Below are positions 29,536-39,070 of a DNA stretch of 59,065 bases, in pieces; the stretch's first letter is position 1; each line of letters opens with the position of its first letter. The position numbers and the translations under genes are program-made. The notes under the pieces were generated by a model, which was not told the origin of the DNA, made no database searches, and worked only from the letters and a program-made list of their open reading frames with translations. The DNA lies in the NCBI RefSeq assembly GCF_910585425.1, contig NZ_CAJUCP010000013.1:1-59065 (forward strand), read 5' to 3'. This stretch comes from an uncultured Acetatifactor sp. GTDB lineage: Bacteria > Bacillota > Clostridia > Lachnospirales > Lachnospiraceae.

Positions 29536-30330
29536 ATGAAAAGAAAAATAATCGGAAAGAACCAGATAATGCTGCTGACGGCCCTGATATTCGTGCTGGT
29601 GCCTGTAATCAGGCCCGGCCAGCCGGTGAAAGCTGCGGGGGATGGGGCGGTGGCGGTGGCCAGCGATTCCGTTGAAGGCGCCACCGACGACTGGAACGTG
29701 ATGGCGCAGCGGCTTGACGAGGCCATCCGGAACGGGATGGGCCAGAATGTGGGCTTCCTCGTGGGGAACCATTTTGAGATTCCCACGGATATCCTGGGCA
29801 GGCTGGCGGGAAAGAACGCCACGCTGGCCCTGCACACCAGCAACGGCGTCACGTTCAGCATCAGCGGCGGGGAGATTTACGCTGCGGACGCTCCCTTCAC
29901 AGTGGATGTGTCCTTCGAATCGGTGATTCCCGATGAGGTGAAGCAGCAGCTCCCGGGAAACAATATCCTCAGGCAGTTCTCCATGGCACAGAAGGACGCG
30001 TATCCATGCCTCCTGAACGTGCATCTGGCGCTGGGGGAGGAATATGCCGGCAGGCATGCCGTCCTGTACTCCTATGACGAGGCGGGGAGCCGCATGAGGC
30101 AGGAAGGCATCTTCAGAATCAACGGGCAGGGAAATGCCATGTTCGGCTTAAGGCGCGGGGACGAATATCTGGTGGCGGTCTATCGGGGCTATACAGTGGC
30201 AGAAGGGGAGACCCTTTCCCATATAGCGTTTCGAAACGGCATCAGCCTGCAGCGGCTCATGGCCTTCAATCCCCAGATTCGGGATGCGGACCTGATTCAG
30301 ATTGGCCAGATGGTCAATCTTCCAAATTGA
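29536..30330 (+). CDS. Secreted LysM-domain protein
   Basis: A 264-residue protein with a signal peptide (MKRKIIGKNQ, then a hydrophobic stretch, cleavage probably after VKAA near residue 34) and a C-terminal LysM domain from about 215 (YTVAEGETLSHIAFRNGISL to QIGQMVNLPN), which binds peptidoglycan. The middle (about 55-190) is a beta-rich domain with no recognised enzyme motif. It probably acts in the cell wall. The ATG at 29536 follows GAGAGGTG; the frame opens at 29515. It stands alone between two terminators. Confidence 0.8.
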   Translation: MKRKIIGKNQIMLLTALIFVLVPVIRPGQPVKAAGDGAVAVASDSVEGATDDWNVMAQRLDEAIRNGMGQNVGFLVGNHFEIPTDILGRLAGKNATLALHTSNGVTFSISGGEIYAADAPFTVDVSFESVIPDEVKQQLPGNNILRQFSMAQKDAYPCLLNVHLALGEEYAGRHAVLYSYDEAGSRMRQEGIFRINGQGNAMFGLRRGDEYLVAVYRGYTVAEGETLSHIAFRNGISLQRLMAFNPQIRDADLIQIGQMVNLPN

Positions 30331-30344
30331 ATAGGATTATACGA

Positions 30345-30390
30345 AAAATCATCCGGTTCCGGCTTGCGGCAAACGGATGATTTTGTTTTC
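30345..30390 (+). terminator. Terminator after the LysM gene
   Basis: AAAATCATCCG pairs perfectly with CGGATGATTTT over an 18-base loop, followed by GTTTTC. The AAAAs on the left arm make it usable from both sides. Confidence 0.75.
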
Positions 30391-30411
30391 GACTAATTTT
30401 GCGCCAAAATC

Positions 30412-30440
30412 TTGTGCATTCCCGCGCCAGGAAGTATAAT
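30412..30440 (+). promoter_or_regulatory. Promoter of the kinase-STAND pair
   Basis: TTGTGC at 30412-30417 and TATAAT at 30435-30440, 17 bases apart, 53 bases ahead of the gene at 30494. A small palindrome ATTTTGCGCCAAAAT sits just before the -35 box. Confidence 0.55.
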
Positions 30441-30493
30441 GGAAGTCTGATGACAGAATCCTGATAAGAGTACACATAGAAAGCGAGACCTCC

Positions 30494-31753
30494 ATGGATA
30501 CATACACGGAATCCCTTGAAAACAGAGCCCGGGACATCAACCCGGAGGACGACATCGACTACAGCGCGGCGCTGGCCGAAGTGGTGAGCATGTTCCGGAA
30601 TTTCGACGAGGCCCTGGATACCTTCCTCGTAAGGCACGGATATACGGGAGACAGACAGGATATCGACGGCAAGATGGCATTCATCAAATCCAGGTTCGAG
30701 CAGAAGGAGATTCCCCTGCCGAGAAATATCAGAAAATGGTACACGGAACACAAAAGGATCAAAAAGGAGACCGCGATCCGCATCTGCTTCGCCTTCGGCC
30801 TGACCGTGGAGGAGTCCGAGGACTTCATGCGGCGCATATGCCTGCTCAGGGGCTTTGACTGCCACAATGTGGAGGAGGTCATTCATTTCTATGCCATCAG
30901 CAACCGTCTGGGCTACGCGGATGCGCAGAACCTCCTGGACAGGGTGCCCAGGCCGAACCCGGAGCGGCTGGACTTCGGGGAGGAAATCCTCTACACTGCA
31001 TCCATCATCGCGGCGGTCAGGCGCTTCAGGAGCCCGGAGGAGCTGATTCGCTACATCAGCGGCAACATTGAGCAGTTCGGCTACAACAATGCCACCGCCT
31101 ACAGATATATCCGCAGGATGTGGGAGGAGATTTCCGGGGAGGAGGGCCTGGCGGCGAAAGAGAAGAAAAAGCTGTACCGCGCCTTCAACGACACAGACCG
31201 GGAGATCGAAGAGGCGCGGGCGGGAGAGCCGGATGCGCGCAGGCGGACCAGGAGCGCGCGGGCCGGAGGCTCCCTGTGGGAGATATACCTGCAGATTCTG
31301 GGGCTGTCCGGGAACAGGATCGCAAAGCTGGATACGGACAGGTCACTGAAGCCCATACTGCGGGACAATGAACTGCTCCACGCCTGGGCGGAGGACTCTT
31401 TCCCCAGCAGGGGCGGCCTGGAGAAGATTCTGAACGGGGAACACGCGTCGGAACAGTTGGTGCATAAGACCATCATACTGCTGGTATTCTACAGGTTCTG
31501 GGTGAAGGCGGCGCTGAAAAGGAATGACTACCAGGCCCGCGGCGGAGACACAGGAAGGAGCATCTGCGAAATCAACCGCTATCTGCTGGATACGGGATAC
31601 CCGCAGCTCTATCCCGGGGACCCCTTCGACTGGATCATCCTGCACGCGGTGGAGAACGAATTCCCGCTCCTGGTGTTCCGGGATTTCATGCGGGAGCTGT
31701 TCTATGTGAAGGAGCACGACATCGATGCCAGATATGCGGCGGAATGGAGCTGA
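30494..31753 (+). CDS. Unidentified 419-residue protein preceding the kinase-STAND gene
   Basis: Family not recognised. The first 140 residues look like a helical DNA- or protein-binding domain: KWYTEHKRIKKETAIRICFAFGLTVEESEDFM (here split: KETAIRICFAFGL and TVEESEDFMRRI) resembles the recognition half of an XRE-type HTH. The middle (about 150-260) is helical and basic, the last 150 residues hold aromatic-rich helices (HKTIILLVFYRFWVKAAL). No signal or membrane segment. The next gene, 76 bases on, encodes a kinase-NTPase fusion; the shared promoter suggests the two act together, perhaps as regulator or effector. Confidence 0.6.
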   Translation: MDTYTESLENRARDINPEDDIDYSAALAEVVSMFRNFDEALDTFLVRHGYTGDRQDIDGKMAFIKSRFEQKEIPLPRNIRKWYTEHKRIKKETAIRICFAFGLTVEESEDFMRRICLLRGFDCHNVEEVIHFYAISNRLGYADAQNLLDRVPRPNPERLDFGEEILYTASIIAAVRRFRSPEELIRYISGNIEQFGYNNATAYRYIRRMWEEISGEEGLAAKEKKKLYRAFNDTDREIEEARAGEPDARRRTRSARAGGSLWEIYLQILGLSGNRIAKLDTDRSLKPILRDNELLHAWAEDSFPSRGGLEKILNGEHASEQLVHKTIILLVFYRFWVKAALKRNDYQARGGDTGRSICEINRYLLDTGYPQLYPGDPFDWIILHAVENEFPLLVFRDFMRELFYVKEHDIDARYAAEWS

Positions 31754-31829
31754 CGCACTGGCAAATCCAGAAATGCCCCGGATGGTGTAAAATAGAGAGA
31801 AAAACGGCAGGTACAAAGGACGGGATGAC

Positions 31830-34800
31830 ATGGAGGACACAAGAATCGCCCTGAAGGAAGGCACATTGCTGAGCGTTTCGAATCGTGAAAAAGGTGCGGT
31901 CACCTATACCATAGGGAAAGTGAAGGGCAGGGGCATGTCGGGCATTGTGTATGACGCGTCCTACCTGGACAACAGGGGTTACCGGCACGCTGTCCTGATC
32001 AAGGAATGCTATCCCTTTGAGGCGGACATTTACCGGGACGGCGACAGGCTGGTTCCCGGGAGCGAGCTTGACGAAAGGATTTTCCGGGAGTGCAGGAGCG
32101 AAATGGAAGCCTCCTACGGCCTGCACAACGAGCTGTTCCATACCAGCGGCCTGACCAATTATATATCCAATACCATCGATAATTATACGCAAAACAATAC
32201 AATTTATACCGTCTTGACGTACCAGGAGGGAGAGGTGCTCTCACGCAGGAGGATGGAATCCATCAAGGAATGTGTTTCCGTTGTGAAAAGCGTCGCTGCG
32301 TTCCTGGGCAGGATGCATGAGAAGGGGTATCTGTACCTGGACGTGAAGCCGGAGAACATCCTCCTGCTGGAGGGCAGCCCCCATGCGGTCCAGCTTTTCG
32401 ACTTTGACACGCCCATACGCCTGAGCGACATCAGGAAAACGAAGACCAGGGAAGGGAGAGAATCCGGCAGGATAAACAGGCTTGCCTGCACCAAAGGCTT
32501 CGCGGCATATGAACAGAAGAAGGGGTATCTGCATAATCTGGGCAGGCATACGGATGTCTACGGCGTAGGGGCGCTGCTGTTCTGGCTGCTGTTCGGGCGG
32601 GTGCCGGAAGCGCCGGACTGCGAGACAGGGGCTGAGTATAAGTTTGCCGACTGCCAGTTCGCGGACAGGAATTATCAGGACAGGCTGTTCCGGGCGCTGC
32701 CGGATTTCTTCCAACATACGCTGACCGACTTTGGCCCCGGCCGCTATCAGGACATGGATCAGGTCATCCGGAAGCTGGAGGAGATAGAGCGGTACGCGGA
32801 TACCATAGTGCCCTTCGTCATATCCAGCCAGGTCAACCGTCCGCCCGTGCTGCTCGGGCGGGAAAAAGAGCTGCAGGCCATGGAGCAGTGGCTGAACCGG
32901 GACGGAACCAACTGCCTGTTCCTCACCGGTATGGGCGGCATGGGGAAGAGCACGCTGGTGCGGGGGTATATCGCGGATCATCGCAGCCGCTTTGACGCGG
33001 TCCTGTATCTGTACTACAACAGCAGCATACAGAAGATGGTCGCGGACGACAGCCAGTTGCGCATCAATATCGTGGAAAAGAATACGGAGGAAAGCATATC
33101 GGACTATTTCCACAGGAAATTAAGGGTGCTCCGGGACCTGGCGGCAGGGAGGAGGATCCTCCTTGTGGTGGACAATTTCGACGGGGAGCCGGACGAGGAC
33201 TTCTCTGCCATTCTGAACATCGGCTGGAAGGTCATCGTGGTGAGCCGCCTGGAGATTCCGAAGACCGGATATGCCACTCTGGCCTTAAAGGCGATTTCTG
33301 ACAGGGCCGATCTATATGACCTGTTCGAGCGCTATGTCGGCAGAGACCTGGACGATGAGGAGCTGAACTGCGTGGACGAGATGATCCACAGGGTGTTCGG
33401 GCATACATTGGCCCTGCAGCTGATTGCCAGGCAGGTGGCCTGCAGCCACATCTCCGTGTCCCAGGCGACGGCGCTCCTGCGGGAGAAGGGATTTTCGGAT
33501 ATCGCTCCCGAGAGGGTGGACTATGTGAAGGACTGGCGGCTGTATCAGGATACGGTGGCGGATATCATCGGGGTGATTTTTCAGGCGGGGGAGATGGAGG
33601 AGAGGAAAAAGATGATTCTGAAAGCGCTTTCGTTGTTTTCGGCAGAGGGCGTGGACATTAATATTTTTTCGGGTATGCTTGGACTGAATTCCAAAGACGC
33701 AATCAATGAACTGGCAAGGGAGGGCTGGCTGGAGCTGAGAGGGACGGAATTGTCGCTCCATCCGGTGGTACAGGAGGTCATCAGGCGGTGGGAGTGGACG
33801 GAGCTGTACCGCGAGGCATTTGAGGCAGTGATGGACAGCCTTTTTTGCTATATTAAGATAGAGAGCAGAAAGGAAGAGTATCCGAAGGAACTGCTTCGTT
33901 TTTTTCAGTGGGAGAAAGGGTACATGGAGAAAAGCGAGGTTTTACGGAGAATAATGGAGAAGCGTGCCGTAAAGAAAGGGGTGATAGCAGCTATCATAAT
34001 GAAGCGGGTTGCCGACAGCGATAAGAGACAGGTGACGGATCATAGAAAACAGCAGCTTTGGCTTCGCATGGCAGAAAATGTGCTGGATTCGTGCAGAAAA
34101 GAGGAAATTCTCTGGAAGGACGATATGTACCGGAATGTTCTATATTGTACAATGATAAATATGCCTCGTGACAGAGAGGAGTACATTCTGGAGCATGCCG
34201 ATGAATTGCTGGACGGTTTCCGTAGGACAGATGGCATTGCCTATTTGAAGATTTGTGAAAGGGTGATATCCATTTATGAAGAACGGGGAGCATTTGCGGC
34301 TGCCCATACGGAGGTGGAGAAAGCCTGGGAATTCATTAAAATGGCATATAGGGAATCCAGTATATTTACGGAGACGGGGAGGAGGCTCAGACGAAATGGT
34401 AAATATGTGAAAGGGATGTTTTATAATATTCTTGCGGGATATTACGATTGTGTAATCAATGGGGAATATTATAATGAGGACAGGATAGAAGAAATTGATA
34501 AAATGCTGAATGCAATCAATAAGGCAATCCGATATATGAAAAGAGACAGGGGAAAGTATGCTGACAGCAGAGCCATGCATGCGAAGTATCTTCTCTCTAA
34601 GGCAAACATTCTCATTCGATGCTTTCCTCAAAAGCGAAATGATATCGAGAAACTGTTGAGCAAAACAAAGAGGCTGGCGGAGAAATATACACAGGAGTAT
34701 TCAGCATTGCGTTATAATTATAAGTCAGTGAAAGCCTGGTATCATACACGGGTGGATTTTGATTATGCAGGGATGATGAGGCTCATGGTAGAAGCTTTCG

Positions 34801-35192
34801 ATATTGCCAAAGTTACATCTGGCACAGATTTGGATATCATTGATGGCATCATAATTCCCTGGGCCAATATGCTTTTTGAGTGGGGAAAATATGAGGACAT
34901 GGATAATATGCTGCGGATAGGAATAGGAATATGCGAGAAAGAGAAACATAGGGAAATTATCCCATATATCCGGAAGAAACGGGAATTATATGGATATCTG
35001 CTGGCGGCTTATCAGGAGATTGGAGATTTGGACAAGTGCAGGGAGGTGGAGAAATCGATTGAAGAGGAGAAGGAAGGGAGGAGAGAGGGGGGTGGAAATA
35101 GCTGCTGGAGGATGAACGGCAAAGGAGTATTCGGGTGTGGGATGATGGGAGCAGAAGTGAAGGTTCGGGAAGAAAAGCGGAAGGGAATATAG
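31830..35192 (+). CDS. Protein kinase - STAND NTPase - helical repeat protein
   Basis: A 1120-residue multidomain protein. Residues about 25-310: Ser/Thr kinase domain with glycine loop GRGMSGIVYDAS (33-44), a lysine in LIKECYP, catalytic loop LYLDVKPENILLL (168-180; the usual HRD is YLD, the Asp kept) and DFD instead of DFG (near 190). Residues about 340-600: NB-ARC-like STAND NTPase with P-loop TGMGGMGKST (365-374) and Walker B ILLVVDNFDG (443-452). Then a winged helix and, from about 700, TPR-like helical repeats. STAND proteins are molecular switches that assemble on sensing a trigger; many act in phage defence. The role here is inference. The last 35 residues are Gly/Met/Arg-rich and odd. 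Confidence 0.82.
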   Translation: MEDTRIALKEGTLLSVSNREKGAVTYTIGKVKGRGMSGIVYDASYLDNRGYRHAVLIKECYPFEADIYRDGDRLVPGSELDERIFRECRSEMEASYGLHNELFHTSGLTNYISNTIDNYTQNNTIYTVLTYQEGEVLSRRRMESIKECVSVVKSVAAFLGRMHEKGYLYLDVKPENILLLEGSPHAVQLFDFDTPIRLSDIRKTKTREGRESGRINRLACTKGFAAYEQKKGYLHNLGRHTDVYGVGALLFWLLFGRVPEAPDCETGAEYKFADCQFADRNYQDRLFRALPDFFQHTLTDFGPGRYQDMDQVIRKLEEIERYADTIVPFVISSQVNRPPVLLGREKELQAMEQWLNRDGTNCLFLTGMGGMGKSTLVRGYIADHRSRFDAVLYLYYNSSIQKMVADDSQLRINIVEKNTEESISDYFHRKLRVLRDLAAGRRILLVVDNFDGEPDEDFSAILNIGWKVIVVSRLEIPKTGYATLALKAISDRADLYDLFERYVGRDLDDEELNCVDEMIHRVFGHTLALQLIARQVACSHISVSQATALLREKGFSDIAPERVDYVKDWRLYQDTVADIIGVIFQAGEMEERKKMILKALSLFSAEGVDINIFSGMLGLNSKDAINELAREGWLELRGTELSLHPVVQEVIRRWEWTELYREAFEAVMDSLFCYIKIESRKEEYPKELLRFFQWEKGYMEKSEVLRRIMEKRAVKKGVIAAIIMKRVADSDKRQVTDHRKQQLWLRMAENVLDSCRKEEILWKDDMYRNVLYCTMINMPRDREEYILEHADELLDGFRRTDGIAYLKICERVISIYEERGAFAAAHTEVEKAWEFIKMAYRESSIFTETGRRLRRNGKYVKGMFYNILAGYYDCVINGEYYNEDRIEEIDKMLNAINKAIRYMKRDRGKYADSRAMHAKYLLSKANILIRCFPQKRNDIEKLLSKTKRLAEKYTQEYSALRYNYKSVKAWYHTRVDFDYAGMMRLMVEAFDIAKVTSGTDLDIIDGIIIPWANMLFEWGKYEDMDNMLRIGIGICEKEKHREIIPYIRKKRELYGYLLAAYQEIGDLDKCREVEKSIEEEKEGRREGGGNSCWRMNGKGVFGCGMMGAEVKVREEKRKGI

Positions 35193-35948
35193 ATGGGTGG
35201 CTATAATAATATGGAAGATAAGAAGGAGAAATCTAAGGTGGGTTCAATCATGAAAAAGAAAAGCAGAAAATATGTCGCATTAATCGTTGTTGTCGCAATT
35301 TTGTTAATAGTTCTGGGAATATTTTATAAAGGCTATTCAAGCGCCAAAGAGAAATATGAAGCGACTATCAAACAACTTGAAGAGGAGGTCGATAGGCTTT
35401 CAGAACCAGTGGCTGTTTATGAGGAGGCTGCCAAGGAGATAGACATCGCTGTGATAAACGCAGAAATCCGTGATATCGGCGAACTTGCCACAATAGAATA
35501 TCTATACACGGATGCCGGAAAATTTGAGGATCCCGCGGAGCTGTTCGGAAAAGAAATCCCTTTTTCATTCACCACAAAGTCTTTTATCGCAAAATGGGAT
35601 GGCTCTATCAAGGCAGGGGTGGACATCAGCAAGGTCACGGCAGAAGTGAATGAGTCAGAAAAGAAGATAGTAGTACATATTCCAAAAGCGGAAATCCTCT
35701 CGCATGAGGTAGATGACGAGAGCATCGAAACCCTTGACGAGAAAGATGGCCTGTTCAATAAACTTAAGATTGATGATATCAGAGCGTTTGATGCCAACAG
35801 TAAGGACGCTATGGAGAAGCGGGCCATTGAAAACGGGCTTTTAGATAAGGCCTTGGAAAACGCAAAGGCGATTATCCGCAAGCTGATAGATAACGACATA
35901 GTGAAAGAATTGGAATATGATATCACGTTTGAGGTGATTGAGGAATAA
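35193..35948 (+). CDS. DUF4230-type membrane-anchored protein
   Basis: A 251-residue protein. One hydrophobic helix near residues 28-46 (YVALIVVVAILLIVLGIFY) is followed by a short coiled coil (about 52-72) and a DUF4230-like domain outside the membrane (INAEIRDIGELATIEYLYTD, FTTKSFIAKWDGSIKAGVDI). Function of that family is unknown. The start codon follows the previous stop directly; another possible start is at 35250 (MKKKSRKY). A terminator ends the group at 36030. Confidence 0.75.
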   Translation: MGGYNNMEDKKEKSKVGSIMKKKSRKYVALIVVVAILLIVLGIFYKGYSSAKEKYEATIKQLEEEVDRLSEPVAVYEEAAKEIDIAVINAEIRDIGELATIEYLYTDAGKFEDPAELFGKEIPFSFTTKSFIAKWDGSIKAGVDISKVTAEVNESEKKIVVHIPKAEILSHEVDDESIETLDEKDGLFNKLKIDDIRAFDANSKDAMEKRAIENGLLDKALENAKAIIRKLIDNDIVKELEYDITFEVIEE

Positions 35949-35987
35949 GCAAAATAGATAGGGCGTCAATTTAATGAATGGAGATAG

Positions 35988-36030
35988 AAGAAGCAGAATT
36001 TAGATGATTTCTAAAAACTGCTTCTTTTTT
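35988..36030 (+). terminator. Terminator after the DUF4230 gene
   Basis: AAGAAGCAG pairs with CTGCTTCTT across about 21 bases, followed by TTTT and AGG. Good intrinsic terminator. Confidence 0.7.
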
Positions 36031-36123
36031 AGGCCTACATCCACAAATCCAAAACAAAAACTGCCGTTGTATACTTATTTATATGAAAAAGCGGAGATGC
36101 CCGCTGATAAGGAGGAAAAGGCT

Positions 36124-37593
36124 ATGATACGGAAAAATAGGGTTGCTGGTTTTGGGGTAGTGATGGCGATATTGGTTTTGACATCATGTGGGGAGGTTCC
36201 GGCCGCACAAGAATCGTCACCCCAAAACGCAGAAATACATATGGAAGAGAGTGGCGGACAGATAAGCGAGGAGGATGAAGCCGGCAAAGATGCAGACGAG
36301 AATCCGGGTACAGAAGAGATTGATGAAGTGGAAACAGAATCTACAGATATTCGGACAGAAAGCTTTAAGACCGCTGCTAATATAGAAGAGACGGTGCTTG
36401 TGGACGAAAATGACATAAAGATAACGGCTACGGAATTGAATTATACAGATTATTCCGTTGAATTAGGCTTGCTGATTGAAAACAACAGTAGTGTAAACCT
36501 GTCATTTACTAGCGGTACTTTGGGATGTGACCGCAATGCTGTCAATGGTTATATGGTTGGTGACGGATATCTCAATGCGGATGTATCTGCTGGTAAAAAG
36601 TCGCATGAATCGATTAGCTTTAGCAAGGATGCGCTGGCGTTATATGGAATTACAGAAGTTGCCAATATTCAGATAGGGTTCTCTGTACAGGATGATGACT
36701 ATGAGGATTTCTATACGGGAATGGGAAAGGTAAATACATCTGCCGCCGATTCTTACGACTATGAAGACAGTAATTACCAAAAATCTATGAAAAGTGGAAT
36801 CTGGGAAACAGCATACAACTGCAGCATAGACTATTATGAAGAAGAGGAACTATATAATCAGAATGATATAAGGGTTGTGTCAGAAGCCCTTTTGACCAAT
36901 AAAGACGGAGAAAAGATTATTCTTATCGAAATCGTAAATGATTCACAGGAGATGATTTATGGAGTGGCATCTGAGATAACTGTGAATGGACTGATTGTGA
37001 ATGCGTCAAATTGGTCTGCTGAGGCTATTAATCCTGGAACCCGTCGTGTTATAGATATGCCCATTACATCCATGCTTGATAAGGTCTACTGGCCTGTGTT
37101 TGGAATTCAGGAGATTGGAGAATTCGCCTTTTCATTTGCAGTAGAGAATGCCGCTCATGAAGAGATAGCTGTATCTGAGGAAATCAGAATTGGATTAATG
37201 GGAGAAGCGTTGGCAGTTGATGACAGCGGTGAAGAGCTTTATAGCGACAATGGAATAAGGATTATCTCAAAAGGACTATTCGAGGATCCAAAGGAATACA
37301 GTGATGACATTCACTTAATGCTGTTGGTAGAGAATCAATCCTCGGAAGCAGTCTTTATTGATGAAGAGTATGGTTCGCTTTCTGTAAATGGGTTCATGAC
37401 AGATTGTTCTGCTTATAGAGGGGATGCTGTTCCTGGAAAATATGCCATCGTTGATGTTACGATGCGGGGATCTTCACTGGAAGAGAATAAAATTGCTGAG
37501 ATAGAAGAAATAACCAATATAGAAATAACCCTTGAGATACGTAATCTGCAATATGGTACAGTTGATAAACCAACAATAGCTATAGAGTATTGA
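36124..37593 (+). CDS. Lipoprotein with repeated beta-sandwich-like modules
   Basis: A 489-residue predicted lipoprotein: MIRKNRVAGFGVVMAILVLTSCGE has a signal sequence with lipobox LTSC. An acidic linker (about residues 25-80) holds the body away from the membrane. Three similar modules follow, each opening with D/Q-x-D/N-I-K/R-I/V (ENDIKITATEL, QNDIRVVSEALL, DNGIRIISKGL) and containing an IENNSS/VNDSQE/VENQSS strand, which suggests tandem immunoglobulin-like domains. Function unknown. ATG 36124 follows GGAGGAAAAG; the frame opens at 36004. Confidence 0.7.
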   Translation: MIRKNRVAGFGVVMAILVLTSCGEVPAAQESSPQNAEIHMEESGGQISEEDEAGKDADENPGTEEIDEVETESTDIRTESFKTAANIEETVLVDENDIKITATELNYTDYSVELGLLIENNSSVNLSFTSGTLGCDRNAVNGYMVGDGYLNADVSAGKKSHESISFSKDALALYGITEVANIQIGFSVQDDDYEDFYTGMGKVNTSAADSYDYEDSNYQKSMKSGIWETAYNCSIDYYEEEELYNQNDIRVVSEALLTNKDGEKIILIEIVNDSQEMIYGVASEITVNGLIVNASNWSAEAINPGTRRVIDMPITSMLDKVYWPVFGIQEIGEFAFSFAVENAAHEEIAVSEEIRIGLMGEALAVDDSGEELYSDNGIRIISKGLFEDPKEYSDDIHLMLLVENQSSEAVFIDEEYGSLSVNGFMTDCSAYRGDAVPGKYAIVDVTMRGSSLEENKIAEIEEITNIEITLEIRNLQYGTVDKPTIAIEY

Positions 37594-37619
37594 GCTACAT
37601 GACTATTATTATAAAGTGC

Positions 37620-37660
37620 CCTCTGCGGATGCAGGGGGTACAGTCCGCTGAGCCTTTTTT
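37620..37660 (+). terminator. Probable terminator after the lipoprotein gene
   Basis: CTCTGCGGAT and GTCCGCTGAG can pair in eight of ten positions across about 11 bases, followed by CCTTTTTT. A second stem (CCCTCTGC with GCAGGGGG) competes with it. Confidence 0.5.
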
Positions 37661-37724
37661 GATTCCCGCAAGCAACGAGCCAAGTGGGCATGCCCGCATG
37701 CACATTAAAGCCATATTTGGTCCC

Positions 37725-37931
37725 TTGACAAATCCTCATTTCTATACTATCCTAAACTCATGGATAGCGCAAAAACAATCCAGAGTCTTGATTTCGATTA
37801 TTTCTAAGGGTTAATGGCGTTTCTGCTGTTTTTCATTGGAAAGGGAAGAATAAACAAAAACGGAAAGGAGTGCATGTGTAGCCGTAAAGGCGAATAGCAT
37901 GATAAAAGAACTATAACCATGGAAGGAGACA
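37725..37931 (+). promoter_or_regulatory. Repeated promoter/leader module, copy 1
   Basis: TTGACA (37725-37730), 17 bases, TATCCT (37748-37753), then about 175 bases of leader ending in CCATGGAAGGAGAC, an excellent ribosome binding site. Nearly the whole stretch recurs at 39339-39553. Here the start codon that should follow the binding site is missing, so the original gene behind this leader has been replaced; the next gene uses its own promoter (TTGTAA 37997-38002, 16 bases, TATAAT 38019-38024). Confidence 0.75.
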
Positions 37932-38051
37932 AGAAGAATTTGTTTATAGATTCTTTATAAAGCATGCGTTTACCATGAACGATGGCCTTGTGGTAGTTGT
38001 AAAATGAAGAAAATATGTTATAATGAGTTCGAACAGAGAAGGGGAGAGTGG

Positions 38052-38687
38052 ATGAGCTCGCCGGAGGATCACTTGGATATTGATGTGTTCTATAAGGCAG
38101 GGGCATATGGGAGCCTGTATAAATCTTTTGGTGAGACAGTGGACGAACGGGCGGCAGACGATATCACGGTAACTATCATACGGGATGCGAAACCGGAGGG
38201 ACTGTTCCAGTACTTTGACAGGCATGGCATCAGGGTGACGAATCCGTATGCAGGCATCTATTATGTGCTGGATAGCGTTCTGTTCCCCACGCAGATTGTC
38301 GTCGGAAAGGAACTGGAACAGAAGAACCATGCATGGCTCAGGGCCTTGTCCGACAGACTTCAGAAGCAGGAGATGTTAGAGCTTCTGGAACGGATAAACT
38401 GCATCACGCAGAAATTCGACAGGGAACTGGCGGATTCGGTGTTGGAGGTAAGCATCCGGGCGAACAGGCAGATTGTGGACGAGTTGAGAGGAGGAAACGG
38501 TATGTGCAAGGCGTTGTTGGAGATTATGGAGCCGGAGATTGAGAAAATTCGGGCAGACGATGCCCGGACTTCGATTATTCGTGCTGTAAAAAGCTTTCGG
38601 GATTTAGGCGTGGATGATGGGAAGATAAAAGAAATACTTGTGAAAAACTATGAACTTTCGCCTAATGATGCAGCGACATACCTATAG
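38052..38687 (+). CDS. PD-(D/E)XK-like hypothetical protein of Rpn-associated type
   Basis: A 211-residue protein of a group I have seen beside Rpn-type nuclease genes in Clostridia; no firm family name. Marks: HLDIDVFYKAGAYGSLYKSF at the start, DITVTIIRDAKPEGLFQYFD, a strand-turn VTNPYAGIYYVLDSVLFPTQ with IVVGKELE (the likely E-x-K-like core), and a C-terminal helical segment ending LVKNYELSPNDAATYL. ATG 38052 was chosen because GGGGAGAG precedes it and a TATAAT box at 38019 makes the upstream ATG at 38004 untranscribed. A nuclease activity is not shown. Confidence 0.6.
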   Translation: MSSPEDHLDIDVFYKAGAYGSLYKSFGETVDERAADDITVTIIRDAKPEGLFQYFDRHGIRVTNPYAGIYYVLDSVLFPTQIVVGKELEQKNHAWLRALSDRLQKQEMLELLERINCITQKFDRELADSVLEVSIRANRQIVDELRGGNGMCKALLEIMEPEIEKIRADDARTSIIRAVKSFRDLGVDDGKIKEILVKNYELSPNDAATYL

Positions 38688-38792
38688 CCGGGGACTTTAG
38701 AAAAGATGGAGATGGTAGCAGAGCAGACGATGAGCGATGAGGAGTCGGTGACAGCAAACGAGCAATACTACAGAAGAGATCATAAGGATAAT

Positions 38793-38828
38793 GGAACCCC
38801 TAGGAAACAGAATCCCTGGGGGTTCTTG
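38793..38828 (+). terminator. Terminator-like hairpin
   Basis: GGAACCCCTAGG pairs with CCCTGGGGGTTC over about 9 bases (one mismatch), with a short TTGCG behind it. It separates the gene at 38052 from the fragments to the right. Confidence 0.6.
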
Positions 38829-38869
38829 CGTTAAAGGCATTCCCCTATTTCTTTCCCCGGTGACCGCGG

Positions 38870-39070
38870 ATGTATAGAAACTGATGATATCCTTGAGGGC
38901 GCTGGAGCCTGGGGAGACAGAAAGCAGCACGCCGGAGTCGGATGGTGGGGCATCTGAGCCGTCCGAAAGCCAACGGCCTCCGCATCTTCATCCAATCCAA
39001 CCGTGACGACGGCGCAACAGACGAAGCAATCGTCAGCAAACCACAGAAATACTATTCCCTGGAAAAGCTG
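38870..39070 (+). pseudogene. Debris of two genes: acidic DUF6591-like tail and Rpn-type C-terminus
   Basis: Bases about 38878-38975 (GGAGACAGAAAGCAGC and neighbours) are a degenerate copy of the acidic tail coded at 41240-41345. Bases about 38970-39065 read RIFIQSNRDDGATDEAIVSK and QKYYSLE, the usual C-terminal helix pair of Rpn-associated proteins, without a gene in front. No intact product is likely. Confidence 0.55.
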
